Shown: positions 39,025 to 47,745, counted from the first letter of the stretch. The stretch is 64,000 nt of DNA from an uncultured Bacteroidales bacterium (GCA_947625885.1 CANQQA010000009.1:19199-83198), one strand, 5' to 3'. Notes: generated from the letters alone by a model not told the origin. Numbers and translations are program-made.

Positions 39025-40161
39025 TCAATCCCGACGAATATGTATCTGTATGGCGTTTTTCACGGGCTTTTCGCTAACAAACATCAAATACCCTCCACCG
39101 CCGGCGCCGCTCAGTTTCCAACCGAAAACGGAATCGCGATACCGATCTATCTGCTCCCGAATATCGTCGTACACCATATTGGGAAATATGGCTATCTGCG
39201 CCTCGAACGACTTGCGCACCTGCTCGCCGAAAGCCTCCGTGTCGCGGGCAATGATGGCGTCCCAGCAAGCCCGTGCCGCATCGCTCAACGCTTTTACGTT
39301 TTCGGGCGTAACGTGCGTATTCGCCATGACATCGTAAGAAGCGCGGCGCGGATAAAGCGGATAGAGCCAGATGCGTTCTTCTATCCATTTCAACAGTTCG
39401 GGGTCGGTATTGCTCTCGATGCTTTCAGGCCAATAATCGCCATTGTATTCCAATTTGTTCAGTCCGGGCAAGACGATTCCCAACGAATCCTGCGAGCCGC
39501 TGATGTATTTCGTTCCGGGAGGATTCTCGAAACAGAAAAGGGTCTTCGCCAATTTTTCCTTGTCGCCTTCGGGAATATCGGTTTGCCACAACTCCACCGC
39601 CTTTTTGCGGGAGGAGGTCGCCATGCCGCTGCGGTCGTTAAACTCGTATTCCGGCTCAATGGAAATCGTCAGCACGGGTCCCGCACAACAAGCGGAGACA
39701 AACGACTGGTCGAGCCAGCCGCCCGCCAAGTCGATGCGGTACGGTATGCGGCACTCTTTGCGCAGCATCGTCGTGGAACGTACCGGCAGACCGTTGTGCG
39801 GGAGGCGCTTGCTCACCACGTATTCGATGCCTAACTCTTTGCAAAGCTGTTCTTTCAACGGCGTACTTCCGTCGCTGTTCACGAAGAAAATATCGGGTTT
39901 GAGCGCTTTCAGCTCCTCCACGAAATCGAGCACGCCGCTACCGCTGTTCACCCACGCATCTTTCACGACTTTGAGGGCTTTCACCATATAGAGGCGTTCG
40001 GCTTCGGTATTGATGGTCTTGCGCGCTTTCAGTTCATAAACGGTTTTATCGGAGCCGATACCCACGTAAAGGTCGCCATACGAGGCAGCCTCCTCGAAAA
40101 ACGCCACGTGCCCGCTATGAAGCATATCGTAACAGCCCGACACAAAAACTTTTTTCTTCAT
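39025..40161 (-). CDS. Nucleotidyltransferase-GHMP kinase fusion protein
   Basis: Two enzymatic domains in 378 aa. Residues about 1-136 are a cytidylyltransferase-like (TagD/HldE-type) domain with the HxGH motif in GCYDMLHSGHVAFFE (H15-S-G-H18) and VRSTTML in place of the usual ISST loop. Residues about 137-378 form a short GHMP-kinase-like domain, with motif 1 in YRIDLAGGWLD, an ATP-loop variant SGMATSSRKKA and motif 3 KLSGAGGGGYLMF. Such a protein could phosphorylate and nucleotide-activate a sugar, but the substrate is unknown. It lies 16 bp downstream of the mannose-1-phosphate guanylyltransferase gene and is probably cotranscribed with it. Confidence 0.82.
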   Translation of the reverse strand: MKKKVFVSGCYDMLHSGHVAFFEEAASYGDLYVGIGSDKTVYELKARKTINTEAERLYMVKALKVVKDAWVNSGSGVLDFVEELKALKPDIFFVNSDGSTPLKEQLCKELGIEYVVSKRLPHNGLPVRSTTMLRKECRIPYRIDLAGGWLDQSFVSACCAGPVLTISIEPEYEFNDRSGMATSSRKKAVELWQTDIPEGDKEKLAKTLFCFENPPGTKYISGSQDSLGIVLPGLNKLEYNGDYWPESIESNTDPELLKWIEERIWLYPLYPRRASYDVMANTHVTPENVKALSDAARACWDAIIARDTEAFGEQVRKSFEAQIAIFPNMVYDDIREQIDRYRDSVFGWKLSGAGGGGYLMFVSEKPVKNAIQIHIRRD

Positions 40162-40177
40162 TCTATTATGCCATTAT

Positions 40178-41230
40178 TTATTTGGAAAATTCTTTGATGC
40201 GCTGCTCGTCGGCGAGGCGGCAAATGAGCAACGTGCCGTTTTTCTCCGCCACGATGCAGCCGTCGAGCCCCTGCACGACGACCCGTTTGCCTGCCGGCAT
40301 ATTCACGATGCAGTGCGACGACTCTATCATCTTCACGCCGTCGCCCACACAGGCATTGTCGTTTTCGTCTTTGGGCAGCAGCGTGTGCAGCGAGCCCCAC
40401 GTGCCCAAGTCCGACCAACCGAAGTCGGCGGGAAATACATAGATATCGTCGGCTTTCTCCATGACGGCGTAGTCGATGGAAATGTTTTCGCAGGTGGGGA
40501 AAAGGCGGTTCACCGCCTCCTGTTCGCCCTTCGTATAGAAGAGAGGCGACAGCTCGTCGAATATGGCGGCGATGCCCGGACAGTAGGTGCGAAACGAGCG
40601 TTCGAGCGTCACTACGTTCCAGATGAACAGCCCCGAATTCCAAAAATAATTTCCGGCAGCCAGATACTCTACGGCTTTGTCGAGCGAGGGTTTTTCGCGG
40701 AACGACTCCACCGGATTTATTTCACCGGCAACCGTGCGGGAGCGGTCGGCGGCAATGTAGCCGTATCCCGTTTCGGGGCGGGTGGGTCGCATGCCCAACG
40801 TGAGTATCGACGGCGAATCCTGCACGAAATCGAGCGATTTGGCGATGACGCGCCGAAACTCGGCGACATCGGTTACCACATGGTCGGCAGGGGTAACGAC
40901 TACGGAGGCATCGGGGTCGGCGGCTTTGATTTTCCAGCCGGCATAGGCGATGCAGGGCGCCGTGTTGCGCATACAGGGTTCCTGCAAGATGTGCGATTCG
41001 GGCACGGCGGGCAGCTGTTCGCGCACCAAGTCGCGATAGCGTGCCGACGTTACCACCCACACGTTTTCGGGTGCGACGACGGAGGAAAAGCGGTCGGCGG
41101 TAAGCTGTATCAGCGTCCGCCCGCAACCGGTGATGTCGATAAACTGCTTCGGCGTATCGGGGGTGCTCATAGGCCAAAAACGGCTGCCCACGCCGCCTGC
41201 CATGATGACAAGATGTGTCGGTCGTTTCAT
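40178..41230 (-). CDS. manC: Mannose-1-phosphate guanylyltransferase
   Basis: Makes GDP-mannose from mannose 1-phosphate and GTP, a precursor for mannose- and fucose-containing glycans. The 350-aa protein is the short form without the isomerase domain. Motifs are IMAGGVGSRFWPMS (9-22), PKQF (27-30), TPADHVV, GYGYI, FREKP, FWNSGLFIW and the metal region GWSDLGTW. The frame extends 15 codons upstream to 41275; the ATG at 41230 (MKRPTHLVIMAGG) is preferred. Function rests on the nucleotidyltransferase signature; related hexose-1-phosphate transferases remain possible. Confidence 0.88.
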   Translation of the reverse strand: MKRPTHLVIMAGGVGSRFWPMSTPDTPKQFIDITGCGRTLIQLTADRFSSVVAPENVWVVTSARYRDLVREQLPAVPESHILQEPCMRNTAPCIAYAGWKIKAADPDASVVVTPADHVVTDVAEFRRVIAKSLDFVQDSPSILTLGMRPTRPETGYGYIAADRSRTVAGEINPVESFREKPSLDKAVEYLAAGNYFWNSGLFIWNVVTLERSFRTYCPGIAAIFDELSPLFYTKGEQEAVNRLFPTCENISIDYAVMEKADDIYVFPADFGWSDLGTWGSLHTLLPKDENDNACVGDGVKMIESSHCIVNMPAGKRVVVQGLDGCIVAEKNGTLLICRLADEQRIKEFSK

Positions 41231-41469
41231 AAAATTTTGTTTTTCGACGGCTAAGATAACGATTTTTTTACACAAGACAAAAACAAGGTATCATCATTGG
41301 CGGCAGAGAATTTTTTTCGATTTTATAATCTGTTGATAATAAGAAATGAATACGGAAAAATGTCCGCATTAACGATTTTTTCTGTAAAAAGAGGTGGAAA
41401 ATTGTGCTGTTTTTTGCACAAAAGAGGCTATATTTGTGCAAAAATTTTATCCACGAAATTCACAAACAA

Positions 41470-43137
41470 ATGCAAACGACAGAAATTTCGGACAAAAGTT
41501 TCAACATATATATCGAGAACTCCATTCGGGAAAACTGGGAACTGACTGCCCTAAGCGACTTCAAGGGGGTGTCGTACAGCTACAAGGACATCGCCCGTAA
41601 AATCGAAAAAATGCACATACTGATGGAAGCCGCCGGCATAGAGAAGGGCGACAAAATAGCCATCTGCGGGCGCAATTCGGCGCACTGGGCGGTGGCTTTT
41701 TTTGCAACGCTTACCTACGGCGCCGTGGCGGTGCCCATACTGCACGAATTCAAGCCGGACAATGTGCACCACATCGTCAACCACTCCGAAGCGAAGCTGC
41801 TTTTCGTGGGCGACGTCGTGTATGAAAATCTCGACAAGAGCAAAATGCCGAATCTCACGGGCATCATTCTCATCAACGACTTTTCGCTGCTGTACAGCGT
41901 AAGCGACAAGCTGTCGGACGCCCGCCACCACCTGAACCAGTATTTCGGCGACAAATTTCCCGAACGTTTCCGCAAAGAAGACGTATCGTACCACAAAGAC
42001 AGCCCCGAAGAACTGGCGCTGATCAACTACACTTCCGGCTCGACCGGCTTCTCGAAAGGAGTCATGCTCCCCTACCGCAGCTTGTGGAACAATCTGAAAT
42101 TCTGCTACGAAAATCTGGACTTCCTGCACGCCGGCGATCCGGTGGTCTCGATGCTGCCCATGGCGCACATGTACGGTCTGATGGTGGAGATATGCACCTG
42201 CTTCGCGCGCGGGTGTCATATACATTTCCTCACGCGGGTGCCGTCGCCGAAAGTCATCATGGACGCATTCGCCGAAGTAAAGCCGCGCGTGGTCATCGCC
42301 GTGCCGCTGATTATCGAAAAGGTAATCCGCAGCAAGGTGTTCCCGCTGCTCGAAAAACCGCTCATGCAGGTGCTGATGAAAATTCCCGTCATCAACACGC
42401 AACTGCAACAGCAGATACGCGCCAAGCTCGAAGAGGCATTCGGCGGGAACATGTACGAAATCATTATCGGCGGCGCCGCGCTCAACGGCGAAGTCGAGGT
42501 GTTCCTCCACAAAATCGGATTCCCCTACACCGTAGGCTACGGCATGACCGAATGCGCCCCGCTTATCTCCTACGCATCGTGGCAGGAGGCGCGGCTCATG
42601 GGCTGCGGCAAACTGATAGACCGCACGGAGGCACGCATCGAATCGCCCGACCCCGCCAACATCGTGGGCGAACTCTATGTGAAAGGCGACAGCGTGATGC
42701 TGGGCTATTACAAAAATCAAGAAGCCACCGACGCCGTACTCAAAGACGGGTGGCTCAACACCGGCGACCTCGCCCTGCTCGACGCCGACAACTTTCTCTA
42801 CATCAAAGGGCGCAGCAAGAGCCTGATTCTCGGTCCGTCGGGGCAGAACATCTACCCCGAAGAAATAGAGGCGCGCATCAACAACCTGCCCTACGTTACC
42901 GAGTCGATTGTCGTCGAAAAAGAGGGCAAACTCATCGCGCTCATCTATCCCGACTTCGAGAATGCCGAGAAAGAGGGACTTTCGGGTCAAATCGAGGAGT
43001 TGATGGAAGAAAACCGCATCGCCGTGAACAAGACGCTCCCCGCTTACAGCCAGATAGCCAAAGTGAAAATCTACTACGAGGAGTTTGAGAAAACACCGAA
43101 ACGAAGCATCAAACGCTACCTCTACCAAAGCCACTGA
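41470..43137 (+). CDS. AMP-forming long-chain acyl-CoA ligase
   Basis: Adenylate-forming enzyme that activates a fatty acid as acyl-AMP and transfers it to CoA, acting at the membrane face of the cytosol. The 555-aa product has the AMP motif YTSGSTGFSKGVML (about 186-199), GYGMTECAPLISY, GELYVKGDSVMLGYY, DGWLNTGDLALLD and the C-terminal hinge KGRSKSLILGPSGQNIYPEEIE. The open frame begins at 41404, but the ATG at 41470 follows a TATATTTG box (41429-41436) that fits a -7 element, so the shorter start is used. Monocistronic; a terminator hairpin lies at 43283-43317. Confidence 0.9.
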   Translation: MQTTEISDKSFNIYIENSIRENWELTALSDFKGVSYSYKDIARKIEKMHILMEAAGIEKGDKIAICGRNSAHWAVAFFATLTYGAVAVPILHEFKPDNVHHIVNHSEAKLLFVGDVVYENLDKSKMPNLTGIILINDFSLLYSVSDKLSDARHHLNQYFGDKFPERFRKEDVSYHKDSPEELALINYTSGSTGFSKGVMLPYRSLWNNLKFCYENLDFLHAGDPVVSMLPMAHMYGLMVEICTCFARGCHIHFLTRVPSPKVIMDAFAEVKPRVVIAVPLIIEKVIRSKVFPLLEKPLMQVLMKIPVINTQLQQQIRAKLEEAFGGNMYEIIIGGAALNGEVEVFLHKIGFPYTVGYGMTECAPLISYASWQEARLMGCGKLIDRTEARIESPDPANIVGELYVKGDSVMLGYYKNQEATDAVLKDGWLNTGDLALLDADNFLYIKGRSKSLILGPSGQNIYPEEIEARINNLPYVTESIVVEKEGKLIALIYPDFENAEKEGLSGQIEELMEENRIAVNKTLPAYSQIAKVKIYYEEFEKTPKRSIKRYLYQSH

Positions 43138-43251
43138 TTCCGTCCTGACGCAAGATTTCCTGAATCAGATAGCGGGGGGGGGTAGCTTCGATTCCTTTCA
43201 CCACATTGTGATAGTTGGCGCGAACCGGAACGTTACGAAATCACCCATAAC

Positions 43252-43313
43252 CGGTTGAAACTTATTTTTCTTTTGAAAATGATTCGAAAAAGGTTGTGTA
43301 AGTACAACCTTTT
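43252..43313. repeat. 62-bp direct repeat with terminator hairpin, left copy
   Basis: Matches 45292-45353 with only three differences. The second half forms a hairpin (about 43282-43317, arms ATTCGAAAA(A)GGTTGT and complement, loop GTAAGT) that would terminate the acyl-CoA ligase gene. The two copies enclose the ATPase/nuclease gene and a gene remnant. Confidence 0.9.
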
Positions 43314-43345
43314 CGAATGTTTTTTGTATATTGACGCTTGCAGAC

Positions 43346-43468
43346 ATGAAAAAGGAAACCGGCATCAGTATGACAGCTATACAGAAACTGGTGGATCAAC
43401 TGATTTCCAAGAAGCATGTAGAGCGCGGAGAAAAAGATGGAAGTTGGAGAGTCTTCGTAACGCAGTAA
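43346..43468 (+). pseudogene. Remnant: C-terminal winged-helix of an AlbA_2/RecG-like regulator
   Basis: A 40-codon frame (MKKETGISMTAIQKLVDQLI...) ending VFVTQ reads like the final helix-turn-helix of the AlbA_2/ATP-dependent helicase-related proteins common in Bacteroidales (a GIS-x-AIQKLVDQL segment followed by KDGSWRV). The upstream body of such a protein is absent. It lies just inside the left 62-bp repeat and is probably a leftover of an earlier insertion. The assignment is from pattern memory, so moderate. Confidence 0.4.
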
Positions 43469-43488
43469 AGACTCCGGAAGCACGCTTA

Positions 43489-43543
43489 ACCACAAATCTG
43501 AACTTATCTGCCATTTTATCGGAGATAAATTCAGTTTTGTGGT
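43489..43543. repeat. Inverted repeat 1 upstream of the ATPase/nuclease gene
   Basis: Arms 43489-43509 and 43523-43543 (21 bp each, 19 matching, 13-nt loop) end in ACCACAAA/TTTGTGGT. The outer part of the arms is shared with inverted repeat 2. Confidence 0.9.
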
Positions 43544-43570
43544 TTTGAGTTATGGCAGCACTGTTTTGCG

Positions 43571-43627
43571 AACCACAGAACTGTATTTATGTCATAAAAA
43601 ATCATAGATAAATACAGTTTTGTGGTT
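43571..43627. repeat. Inverted repeat 2, abutting the ATPase promoter
   Basis: Arms 43571-43590 and 43608-43627 (20 bp, one mismatch, 17-nt loop). The right arm (ATAAATACAGTTTTGTGGTT) ends 6 bp before the -33 element of the ATPase promoter. It could act as an operator, a transcript-blocking hairpin or an end of a small mobile cassette. Confidence 0.9.
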
Positions 43628-43633
43628 TTTATT

Positions 43634-43665
43634 TTTGACTGTTCAATTGCAAATGATTATTTTTG
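43634..43665 (+). promoter_or_regulatory. Bacteroides-type promoter of the ATPase/nuclease gene
   Basis: TTTG at 43634-43637, 20-nt spacer, TATTTTTG at 43658-43665; the ATG follows at 43683. It sits directly against inverted repeat 2. Confidence 0.7.
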
Positions 43666-43682
43666 CGTCAAAATCATGAGAT

Positions 43683-45113
43683 ATGAACAAACTTATCGGA
43701 CGCGACAAAGAATATGCGGAATTAGAGCGATGTCTGAACTCGGACAGGTCGGAATTGGTTATCGTTCACGGCAGACGACGTATCGGAAAAACATTCCTGA
43801 TTGAAGAATTCTTCCATCAACAGTTCGATTTCAAATATGTCGGCGCACACGGCATGACCACCCGACGGCAGTTGAACAACTTTTTGAGAGTACTTAACGG
43901 ATATTCGACAAAGCAGTTCGGCAATCTGCACAATTGGGACGAAGCGTTCTATGCCCTTGAAGAGTATTTGTCTACTTTGCCTGCCGATCGCAAAAGAATT
44001 GTTTTTATAGACGAAATGCCTTGGATGGATTCCGGGAGGTCAATCTTTGTATCTGCCCTTGAAAACTTCTGGAACGGTTGGGCTATGTCGCAGCGGAACA
44101 TTATGCTTATCGCTACCGGTTCGGCTACATCGTGGATGAAAGACAAGATTGTCGCCAACAAAGGCGGTCTGCATGCCCGAATAACCTGTAATCTGCATCT
44201 GGCGCCGTTTACATTGAATGAAACAGAGCGATATCTTGCCACCAAAGGCATAGAATGGGACCGCTATCAATTAACCCAAACATATATGGTACTCGGCGGT
44301 GTTCCATTTTATTACAGCCTACTTGACTCTGAATTGAGTTTCACGCAAAATATCGACCGGCTTTTCTTTAATGACGGCGCACTTCTAAAATTGGAGTTCG
44401 ACGAATTGTATCATGCCCTTTTCGATAATGCCGATTTGTACACTGCCGTCGTTCAACTGCTCAGTGAGCATGAATCCGGACTGACGAGAGGTGATATAAT
44501 CAAATCACTACCCCTGAAAAGCAGCAATATCACCAAAGTCATCAAGAATCTTGAACGGTCTGATATGATTGAGAAGTGGCTGCAATATGGCAATAAGCGT
44601 CGCGGAGCGGTTTACAGACTTACCGATTTCTTTTCGCTGTTCTACTTTCGGTTCCTTGCCGATAATCTTTCGCATGACGAGGAGTGGTGGAGCAACCATC
44701 GCGACTCAGGTCGTGTATTCGATTGGATGGGCAGCAGCTTTGAACTTGTCTGCATGAGGCATCACAAACAGATTAAATCCGCATTGGGAATAAGAGGTAT
44801 TGCCACATCATTATCCTCGTGGCAACTCAAACCAAACAAGAAAGAAGGAATTTCCGGCGGGCAGATAGATATGATTATCGAACGCGCCGACCGCATTATC
44901 CATCTCTGCGAAATGAAATTCAGTGTTGGTGCATACCGCATCAAACCTGAATACGAGCGTCAGTTACGAGAGCGTTCAAGTCTGTTCAAAGAGATGACCA
45001 AGACGAACAAGACGTTGGTTCACACATTTATAACCACATACGGCGTTGCCAATGTTAAAAGCCACAGCATTGTTCACAGCGAGGTAACGATGGACGATCT
45101 TTTTAATTCGTGA
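43683..45113 (+). CDS. ATPase with DUF234 PD-(D/E)XK nuclease-like domain
   Basis: Archaeal-type ATPase (PF01637-like) fused to a DUF234 C-terminal domain; cellular role unknown, often found in accessory DNA. The 476-aa protein has a Walker A loop HGRRRIGKT (29-37) and Walker B IVFIDEMPWMD (106-116). A winged-helix segment follows (about 262-300, TRGDIIKSLPLKSSNITKVI). The nuclease-like core is GGQIDMIIER...IHLCEMKFS, with D about 395 and E-x-K about 410-412, intact as far as can be seen. It has its own promoter with flanking palindromes and sits between two 62-bp direct repeats. Its GC content is lower than that of the neighbours. Confidence 0.85.
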   Translation: MNKLIGRDKEYAELERCLNSDRSELVIVHGRRRIGKTFLIEEFFHQQFDFKYVGAHGMTTRRQLNNFLRVLNGYSTKQFGNLHNWDEAFYALEEYLSTLPADRKRIVFIDEMPWMDSGRSIFVSALENFWNGWAMSQRNIMLIATGSATSWMKDKIVANKGGLHARITCNLHLAPFTLNETERYLATKGIEWDRYQLTQTYMVLGGVPFYYSLLDSELSFTQNIDRLFFNDGALLKLEFDELYHALFDNADLYTAVVQLLSEHESGLTRGDIIKSLPLKSSNITKVIKNLERSDMIEKWLQYGNKRRGAVYRLTDFFSLFYFRFLADNLSHDEEWWSNHRDSGRVFDWMGSSFELVCMRHHKQIKSALGIRGIATSLSSWQLKPNKKEGISGGQIDMIIERADRIIHLCEMKFSVGAYRIKPEYERQLRERSSLFKEMTKTNKTLVHTFITTYGVANVKSHSIVHSEVTMDDLFNS

Positions 45114-45291
45114 GTATGAGAGTGGCAGATATAGCCGTCTGTTTCAAGAACGTGAATTTCCACACCAGCCGGCACAGCATAGCGCGGCACAGCATAGCAC
45201 GGACGGCACGGCACCGGTCGGAACCGCATTGTGTGATTGCTCGACAGCCGTCCCGAAAACGCTCGTACGCTGCTATTTATAGATTCAACGA

Positions 45292-45353
45292 CGGTTGAAA
45301 CTTATTTTTCTTTTGAAAATGATTTGAAAAAGGTTGTATAAGTGCAACCTTTT
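45292..45353. repeat. 62-bp direct repeat with terminator hairpin, right copy
   Basis: Near-identical to 43252-43313. Its hairpin (AAAAAGGTTGT with GCAACCTTTTT) lies 17 bp from the stop of the convergent fimbrillin gene and should terminate it. The 178 bp between this copy and the ATPase stop contain only short GC-rich reiterations (GGCACAGCATAG, around 45171-45200) and no gene. Confidence 0.9.
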
Positions 45354-45369
45354 TAACGGTTCGGCACCG

Positions 45370-46512
45370 TTAATTATCTATTCCCTTGGGGAGGATTATG
45401 TTATAGGTAATCTTATAGCCGGGTTTCCACATCATTGGGAGGAGAGTGCCGCTGCACCAAATTGCATCAGCATCTGGACTCTGTGCATACACATAAGACA
45501 CCTCAACCTCGACGGACGACGCCTCCTGCGGTATCATCATGAAGTACCCCGACTCATCCTCTAAGGTCCAGCCCTCCTTGTCACCGTCTTTCTGGGTGGG
45601 GCTGTAGTCGGAGGCATCGAACTCAATACTACCATTGCCATCGGGGGTCCACACTACCTCCCCGTCAGCATTATAACTACAGGTGCCCGTGGTGTAGCCA
45701 CTGAGCACGATTTCGTTAATCTTTTGTAGCTTAGCATTACTCAGACTCCCCCCCTCACTACCATCGCTGTAGTCGTACCAGACGTTGAATTTCACTGCCG
45801 TAAGCGCGTGCTTGAAAGAGAGATCCATAGGCGTGCCATCCGTGCGTGCGCTTTCGATATCTTCCGGAGTCGGAACAGCCACGAGCAGATCCACTTGGTC
45901 ATCGAGGACATCAGGAACGGTATAGGTGATTGCCGGTCCTGCGTCGTCGCTATATGAAGACGTCTTCACATAATAATCCCCATCATCATAGGGCGCATAG
46001 GCGAAAAAACGGATGTCGTCTGCCCAGAATCCGGGCCAGTTGCAGCCCTCTGCCGTCCAGTCCGAGCTCGCTGTGAATTCGACGTTATTTATATATGTCA
46101 ACCACTCGTCTTTGGTGGTATTATGAACATAGGCAATCACCCCGAATGACTCGTAAGGAAAATCGTCACCGTAAAAAAGTGTGGCACGCGTCTGCGGTCG
46201 GGCGGTCTTTTCCTCCGGAGCGATTACGTCGGCGACCGTAACGGTCATGTTAGGAGCCGTGCTCCGCGAGCGTGTCGGTACTCCCGCGTCGTGCCCCGCG
46301 AGCGTGTCGGGGCGTTCCGCCGCCGGCGCTGCCGAAGGCGCAGAGCCGCCCGATTCCCACGTTTCGGACAATCCGACATCGAAACGTATCGCCGCGCCCT
46401 CCGCCGGCAGTTCCGTTGTCACATGTTCGGTGCAAGCGGCAAACACAAGCACGCCGGAAATACACCACATTCCGAGGCGGCATGTTCTGCGAAACAGGTT
46501 CTTCTTTTTCAT
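45370..46512 (-). CDS. Fimbrillin-family lipoprotein (Mfa-like), distal gene
   Basis: Surface fimbrial subunit or tip protein of the Bacteroidales type V pilus class. The 380-aa precursor has a lipoprotein signal ending VFAAC, then a low-complexity Ala/Pro/Arg-rich stretch (about 50-95). A Mfa-like/fimbrillin domain follows with FFAYAPYDD, DLLVAVP, LSFKHALTAVKFNV and a C-terminal GYKITYNIIL. The LSFKHALT and GYxxTYNI blocks are shared with the upstream fimbrillin. Last gene of the minus-strand fimbrial operon. Polymerisation by a gingipain-like trypsin-type protease would be expected from the family. Confidence 0.85.
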   Translation of the reverse strand: MKKKNLFRRTCRLGMWCISGVLVFAACTEHVTTELPAEGAAIRFDVGLSETWESGGSAPSAAPAAERPDTLAGHDAGVPTRSRSTAPNMTVTVADVIAPEEKTARPQTRATLFYGDDFPYESFGVIAYVHNTTKDEWLTYINNVEFTASSDWTAEGCNWPGFWADDIRFFAYAPYDDGDYYVKTSSYSDDAGPAITYTVPDVLDDQVDLLVAVPTPEDIESARTDGTPMDLSFKHALTAVKFNVWYDYSDGSEGGSLSNAKLQKINEIVLSGYTTGTCSYNADGEVVWTPDGNGSIEFDASDYSPTQKDGDKEGWTLEDESGYFMMIPQEASSVEVEVSYVYAQSPDADAIWCSGTLLPMMWKPGYKITYNIILPKGIDN

Positions 46513-46540
46513 CGTACACGTATTTTCGATATTCTTTGCA

Positions 46541-46570
46541 CCCGCGGCGGGACATTCAACCCGCCGCGGG
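46541..46570. other. GC-rich hairpin between the two fimbrillin genes
   Basis: A perfect 11-bp stem (46541-46551 with 46560-46570, CCCGCGGCGGG arms, 8-nt loop) in the 92-bp gap between the fimbrillin genes. No T run follows on either strand, so it may act as an RNA-processing or stability element, or as partial attenuation, rather than a full terminator. Confidence 0.75.
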
Positions 46571-46604
46571 CAAATCTTCCGAGAGCGACGCCTCGGAAGG
46601 GCGT

Positions 46605-47684
46605 TTATTCACCAAGATCCACACTAGGCTCCTCCGTATGAGTCTCCCAACTATCTGAGACTGTAACCGTGAACTTGATCGGGTCGCCCAGAATTTTCTC
46701 TCCGGGATGCTCCTCATCTTCCGGATCGACATAGCCGGCGCCTTTCGAGAAGTCCAGCGTATAGGTGTATTTATAACCCGCCTGCCACTCCCCGCTGAGG
46801 GGCATGGCTGCCCAGCCATACTCGTCCTCACCAGCAGGATATAGTTGCTCCGGACCACTCGCTCCATCATTTTCCACAATTTGGATATTTACAGCCAAAT
46901 ACGCACCTTTCTCATCGTTCCTTTCATCGGAGGAGGGATTCCAAGCCCTGAGCAATTGGGGAATAAGCATCGCATTATCGCCGTCCGTTTTCATGAGCGA
47001 CACATCATCATCTGTAAGAGGCGTCTCGGAATAGGTCGCGAGCTCGGAGTCGGATGGATAAGTGGTTTCGGATCCCTCCTCCGTACTCCACTTATCAGTA
47101 TCGAAATCGAACGTACCCGAGTCCTTGACATTCGCAATTTTAACGCCCTTCACCTTAATGGTGAACTTCGTCGTCGAGGTGTTTTTGGCTCTGATCTCGA
47201 TCTGAGACAACTTGTGTTTGAAATCCAGCGCCGCAGCAGATACCCCGTCGCTCTTGTGAAGAAGATCCGTCTTAACCGCTATGAAGTCCACTTGTTTCGA
47301 AATATCCTTATCCGGCGTATACTTCACCGTTTTGCCGGAGGACGAAATATTCACCGTTCCGCCGCTCCCGAGCGGATTGGGAGCAGAGGCGTAGAAAGTC
47401 AGCCCATCGCTCGGCCAGTAGTATTTTTCTGTGGATTTGAAGTAAGAGTCTGCTTCCCTTGTGAACGTCACATCAGTGAAATAATCCGCCCCCTTAGAGT
47501 CGATCGCCGTTACGAGGATACTTTTTCCCTCCTGATTAATATCACCATTCTCTATTGCCGTGGCCCGCGTTGCCACTGCGGTACGGAAATCGATCGGTAA
47601 ACCTTGGTCGACCTCGGTCGTTTCGTCCATCGAGCAGGCGGTGCATGTCGCTGCTGCTGCGAGTAAAAATAATGTCTTTTTCAT
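46605..47684 (-). CDS. Fimbrillin-family lipoprotein (Mfa-like), proximal gene
   Basis: Probable major fimbrial subunit. The 359-aa precursor has a lipoprotein signal (MKKTLFLLAAAATCTAC), a typical RTAVATRAT segment soon after the lipobox, and FYASAPNPLG, DFIAVKTD and LDFKHKLSQIEI, the fimbrillin core pattern. The C-terminal part has GYKYTYTLDF and a closing IKFTVTVSDSW. It lies 61 bp after the DUF5119 gene and 92 bp before the second fimbrillin. A tandem pair at the end of a DUF3575-DUF5119 operon is a common arrangement in Bacteroides and relatives. Confidence 0.87.
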   Translation of the reverse strand: MKKTLFLLAAAATCTACSMDETTEVDQGLPIDFRTAVATRATAIENGDINQEGKSILVTAIDSKGADYFTDVTFTREADSYFKSTEKYYWPSDGLTFYASAPNPLGSGGTVNISSSGKTVKYTPDKDISKQVDFIAVKTDLLHKSDGVSAAALDFKHKLSQIEIRAKNTSTTKFTIKVKGVKIANVKDSGTFDFDTDKWSTEEGSETTYPSDSELATYSETPLTDDDVSLMKTDGDNAMLIPQLLRAWNPSSDERNDEKGAYLAVNIQIVENDGASGPEQLYPAGEDEYGWAAMPLSGEWQAGYKYTYTLDFSKGAGYVDPEDEEHPGEKILGDPIKFTVTVSDSWETHTEEPSVDLGE

Positions 47685-47745
47685 AATAGAATGATTTAAT
47701 GTAATGAATAAATAAAAATTGTCAATTTCGTCCCATAAGAGTGAA

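Noticed and set aside
41551..43134. 527-codon open frame opposite the acyl-CoA ligase
   Set aside because: Antisense shadow without family features.
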